64,000 nucleotides of DNA from Rhodopseudomonas palustris HaA2 (GTDB taxonomy: Bacteria; Pseudomonadota; Alphaproteobacteria; Rhizobiales; Xanthobacteraceae). Numbering within the stretch: position 1 is the first letter of the stretch; each line of letters starts with the position of its first letter. The stretch is taken from positions 3,348,001-3,412,000 of the forward strand of contig NC_007778.1 of the NCBI RefSeq assembly GCF_000013365.1. Reading direction: 5' to 3'. The translations under genes were made by a program, and so were the position numbers. The notes beneath the pieces were generated by a model that saw nothing but the letters and a program-made list of their open reading frames with translations, did not search any database and had not been told where the DNA came from. Positions 62,388 to 64,000 of the stretch are shown piece after piece.

Positions 62388-63035
62388 ATGCCTGAAGTCA
62401 TTTTCACCGGTCCCGCAGGCCGCCTCGAGGGCCGCTACCACCCCGCCAAGCAGAAGAACGCGCCGATCGCGATGGTGTTGCACCCGCATCCGCAGTTCCG
62501 CGGCAGCATGAACCACCCGATCGTCTATCAGGTGTATTACGCCTTCGTGGCGCGCGGTTTCTCGGTGCTGCGCTTCAATTTCCGCGGTGTCGGCCGCAGC
62601 CAGGGGTCGTTCGACCACGGCACCGGCGAATTGTCCGATGCTGCCTCGGCGCTCGACTGGGCCCAGACCATCAACCCCGAGGCGCGCGCCTGCTGGGTCG
62701 CCGGCTTCTCGTTCGGCGCCTGGATCGGCATGCAGCTCCTGATGCGGCGGCCCGAGGTCGAGGGCTTCATCTCGATCGCGCCGGAGCCGAATCGCTACGA
62801 TTTCTCGTTCCTGGCGCCCTGCCCGTCGTCCGGCCTGATCGTGCACGGCGAAAAGGACATCGTGGCGCCCGCCAAGGACGTCAACACGCTGGTCGAAAAG
62901 CTGAAGACCCAGAAGGGCATCATCATCGACCAGCAGACCATCCCCGGCGCCAACCACTTCTTCGAGGACAAGATGGAGCCGCTGATGGAGACGGTGACGT
63001 CCTATCTCGACATGCGGCTGGCCAACGTCCGCTGA
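62388..63035 (+). CDS. Alpha/beta hydrolase (YsgA/OsmC-like family)
   Basis: A 215-residue alpha/beta hydrolase starting MPEVIFTGPAGRLEGRYHPA. It has the LHPHPQFRGSMNHP oxyanion-side stretch and the nucleophile Ser in WVAGFSFGAWIGMQ; the acid Asp in VHGEKDIVAPA and the His in GANHFFEDK. This dienelactone-hydrolase-like group ("YsgA"/DUF alpha/beta) is common near suf genes in alphaproteobacteria. The substrate is unknown. AAGGATCG precedes the ATG. It is divergent from the suf operon. Confidence 0.82.
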   Translation: MPEVIFTGPAGRLEGRYHPAKQKNAPIAMVLHPHPQFRGSMNHPIVYQVYYAFVARGFSVLRFNFRGVGRSQGSFDHGTGELSDAASALDWAQTINPEARACWVAGFSFGAWIGMQLLMRRPEVEGFISIAPEPNRYDFSFLAPCPSSGLIVHGEKDIVAPAKDVNTLVEKLKTQKGIIIDQQTIPGANHFFEDKMEPLMETVTSYLDMRLANVR

Positions 63036-63045
63036 CGCTTCCGCC

Positions 63046-63199
63046 CGTCATTGCGAGGAGCACCCGGATCGGCGCTGCGCGCCGTCCGGGCACAGGCTCC
63101 GCGACGAAGCAATCCAGCTCCGTGCACTGCGCTCTGGATTGCTTCGCGGAGCCTGTCATCGGGCGGCGCTTCGCGCCGACCCGTTGGCTCGCAATGACG
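63046..63199. repeat. Composite REP-like element
   Basis: CGTCATTGCGAGGAGC and CTCGCAATGACG form the outer CGTCATTGCGAG family arms. Between them both arms carry extra GC-rich inserts (GATCGGCGCTGCGCGCCGTCC and GGGCGGCGCTTCGCGCCGACC) not seen in the other two family members here. It looks like an element with an insertion or a merged pair of palindromes. Confidence 0.8.
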
Positions 63200-63207
63200 C
63201 AGAAGGA

Positions 63208-64000
63208 CTACGGTCGCGCCAGCAGCCCGCCGGTCATCGGGAACGACACCCCGGTGGTCGCCGGATAGCTGAGCGGCAGGCCTTTCAGGCCGCGCGCGGC
63301 CAGGAATCCAAAGGCCTGCGCCTCCATCGCATCGGCCGACCAGCCGAGCGCGTCGGCGCTTTCGACCCGCGCCGGCTCGAGTTGCTCGCGCAGCATCCGC
63401 ATCATCGTCAGATTGCGCGCACCGCCGCCCGTGATCACGAAGCTGGTCGGCGGCTTCGGCAGCAGCGGCACGATGGCCGCGATCGCGCCCGCGGTAAACG
63501 CCGTCAACGTCGCCGCGCCATCGGCCGGCGACCAATCGCGCAATCCCAGCGAGGCGAAGTCGTTGCGGTCGAGCGATTTCGGCGGCCGCTGGGCGAAGAA
63601 CGGATGCTGCAGGGCGTCCGCGATCCAGCCTTCGTCCGCTGTGCCCTGGGCCGCGAGCCGGCCCTCACAATCGAACGGCTTGCCGATCGCGCGGAACACG
63701 AAATCGTCGAGCAGCGCATTGCCAGGCCCTGTATCGCAGGCGATCAGCGCATCGTTTCCGTCGATATAGGTGACGTTGGAGACGCCGCCGATATTGACCA
63801 CCACGATCGGCCCATCGCGGCCGAGCGATTGCGCCAGCGCGCGGTGATAGACCGGGACGAACGGCGCCCCCTGCCCGCCGGCCGCGACATCGGCCGCGCG
63901 AAAATCGTGCATCACCGGAATCCGGATCGCCTTCGCCAGTGCCTGGGCGTCGCCGATCTGCACCGTCAATTTGGCCGCGGGCCGGTGCAACACGGTCTGG
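63208..64000 (-). CDS. anmK: Anhydro-N-acetylmuramic acid kinase (partial)
   Basis: The minus-strand frame enters from the right edge, so the N-terminus is missing. About 264 residues are visible, beginning [17 protein letters not shown]. Phosphorylation of anhMurNAc is indicated by [28 protein letters not shown] and VITGGGARN, the AnmK nucleotide and substrate elements. It recycles the 1,6-anhydro sugars released by lytic transglycosylases such as that at 19955. It abuts the composite REP element. Confidence 0.93.
   Translation of the reverse strand, partial: QTVLHRPAAKLTVQIGDAQALAKAIRIPVMHDFRAADVAAGGQGAPFVPVYHRALAQSLGRDGPIVVVNIGGVSNVTYIDGNDALIACDTGPGNALLDDFVFRAIGKPFDCEGRLAAQGTADEGWIADALQHPFFAQRPPKSLDRNDFASLGLRDWSPADGAATLTAFTAGAIAAIVPLLPKPPTSFVITGGGARNLTMMRMLREQLEPARVESADALGWSADAMEAQAFGFLAARGLKGLPLSYPATTGVSFPMTGGLLARP

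Overview
The window comes from a high-GC alphaproteobacterial chromosome, most likely a Rhodopseudomonas palustris-type member of the Bradyrhizobium family. The reasons are gene content and order (an NDUFS4-like complex I protein beside opgC, divergent epmBA/efp, a glpX-hom-aminotransferase run, and a suf cluster carrying sufT and two cysteine desulfurases), the high GC, and several families of REP-like palindromes typical of these genomes. No plasmid, prophage, integrase or transposase genes are seen. The identification rests on recognition, not on a database search.

Layout. 1-6.3 kb: end of a complex I accessory gene, opgC (glucan succinylation), tRNA-Pro(UGG), a DUF192 protein, a double cold-shock-domain protein, a sirtuin, glyoxalase I, a 26-residue membrane protein, a PilZ protein and tRNA-Glu(UUC). 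6.3-13.9 kb: a looser, more accessory-looking block after tRNA-Glu, with a ferric-reductase-like flavocytochrome, a Spy-like periplasmic protein, a DUF3309 peptide, a response regulator/HisKA_2 kinase pair, and a fluoride-exporter operon in which one CrcB is fused to DUF190. 14-24.5 kb: HdeD-like protein, EF-P with its lysylation enzymes EpmA/EpmB, two cell-wall enzymes (M23-like and MltB-like), a FUSC transporter and a chemoreceptor. 24.7-41.3 kb: recJ, HAD hydrolase, GNAT, glpX, hom, an AlaC-type aminotransferase, phaC, argC, PaiB-like protein, DUF2087 protein, hydrolases and DedA.

41.8-46 kb holds parE followed by the most distinctive item: a visibly AT-richer two-gene module, an ABC/OLD-like ATPase (DUF3696 type) overlapping a PIN-like nuclease. 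It sits between parE and a small membrane-protein gene and looks like an acquired defence or toxin-type system. I do not recognise it as a characterised one.

46-64 kb: a periplasmic caspase-like protein, a second chemoreceptor, an AraC regulator, an RhlE-type helicase with a long Arg/Glu/Pro tail, a diguanylate cyclase, a TfoX-N protein, and the Suf Fe-S assembly cluster (cysteine desulfurase-sufB-small coiled coil-sufC-sufD-sufS-sufT-sufA, all on the minus strand). The window ends with an alpha/beta hydrolase and a partial anmK. REP-like inverted repeats lie between many of these genes, including inside the suf cluster.
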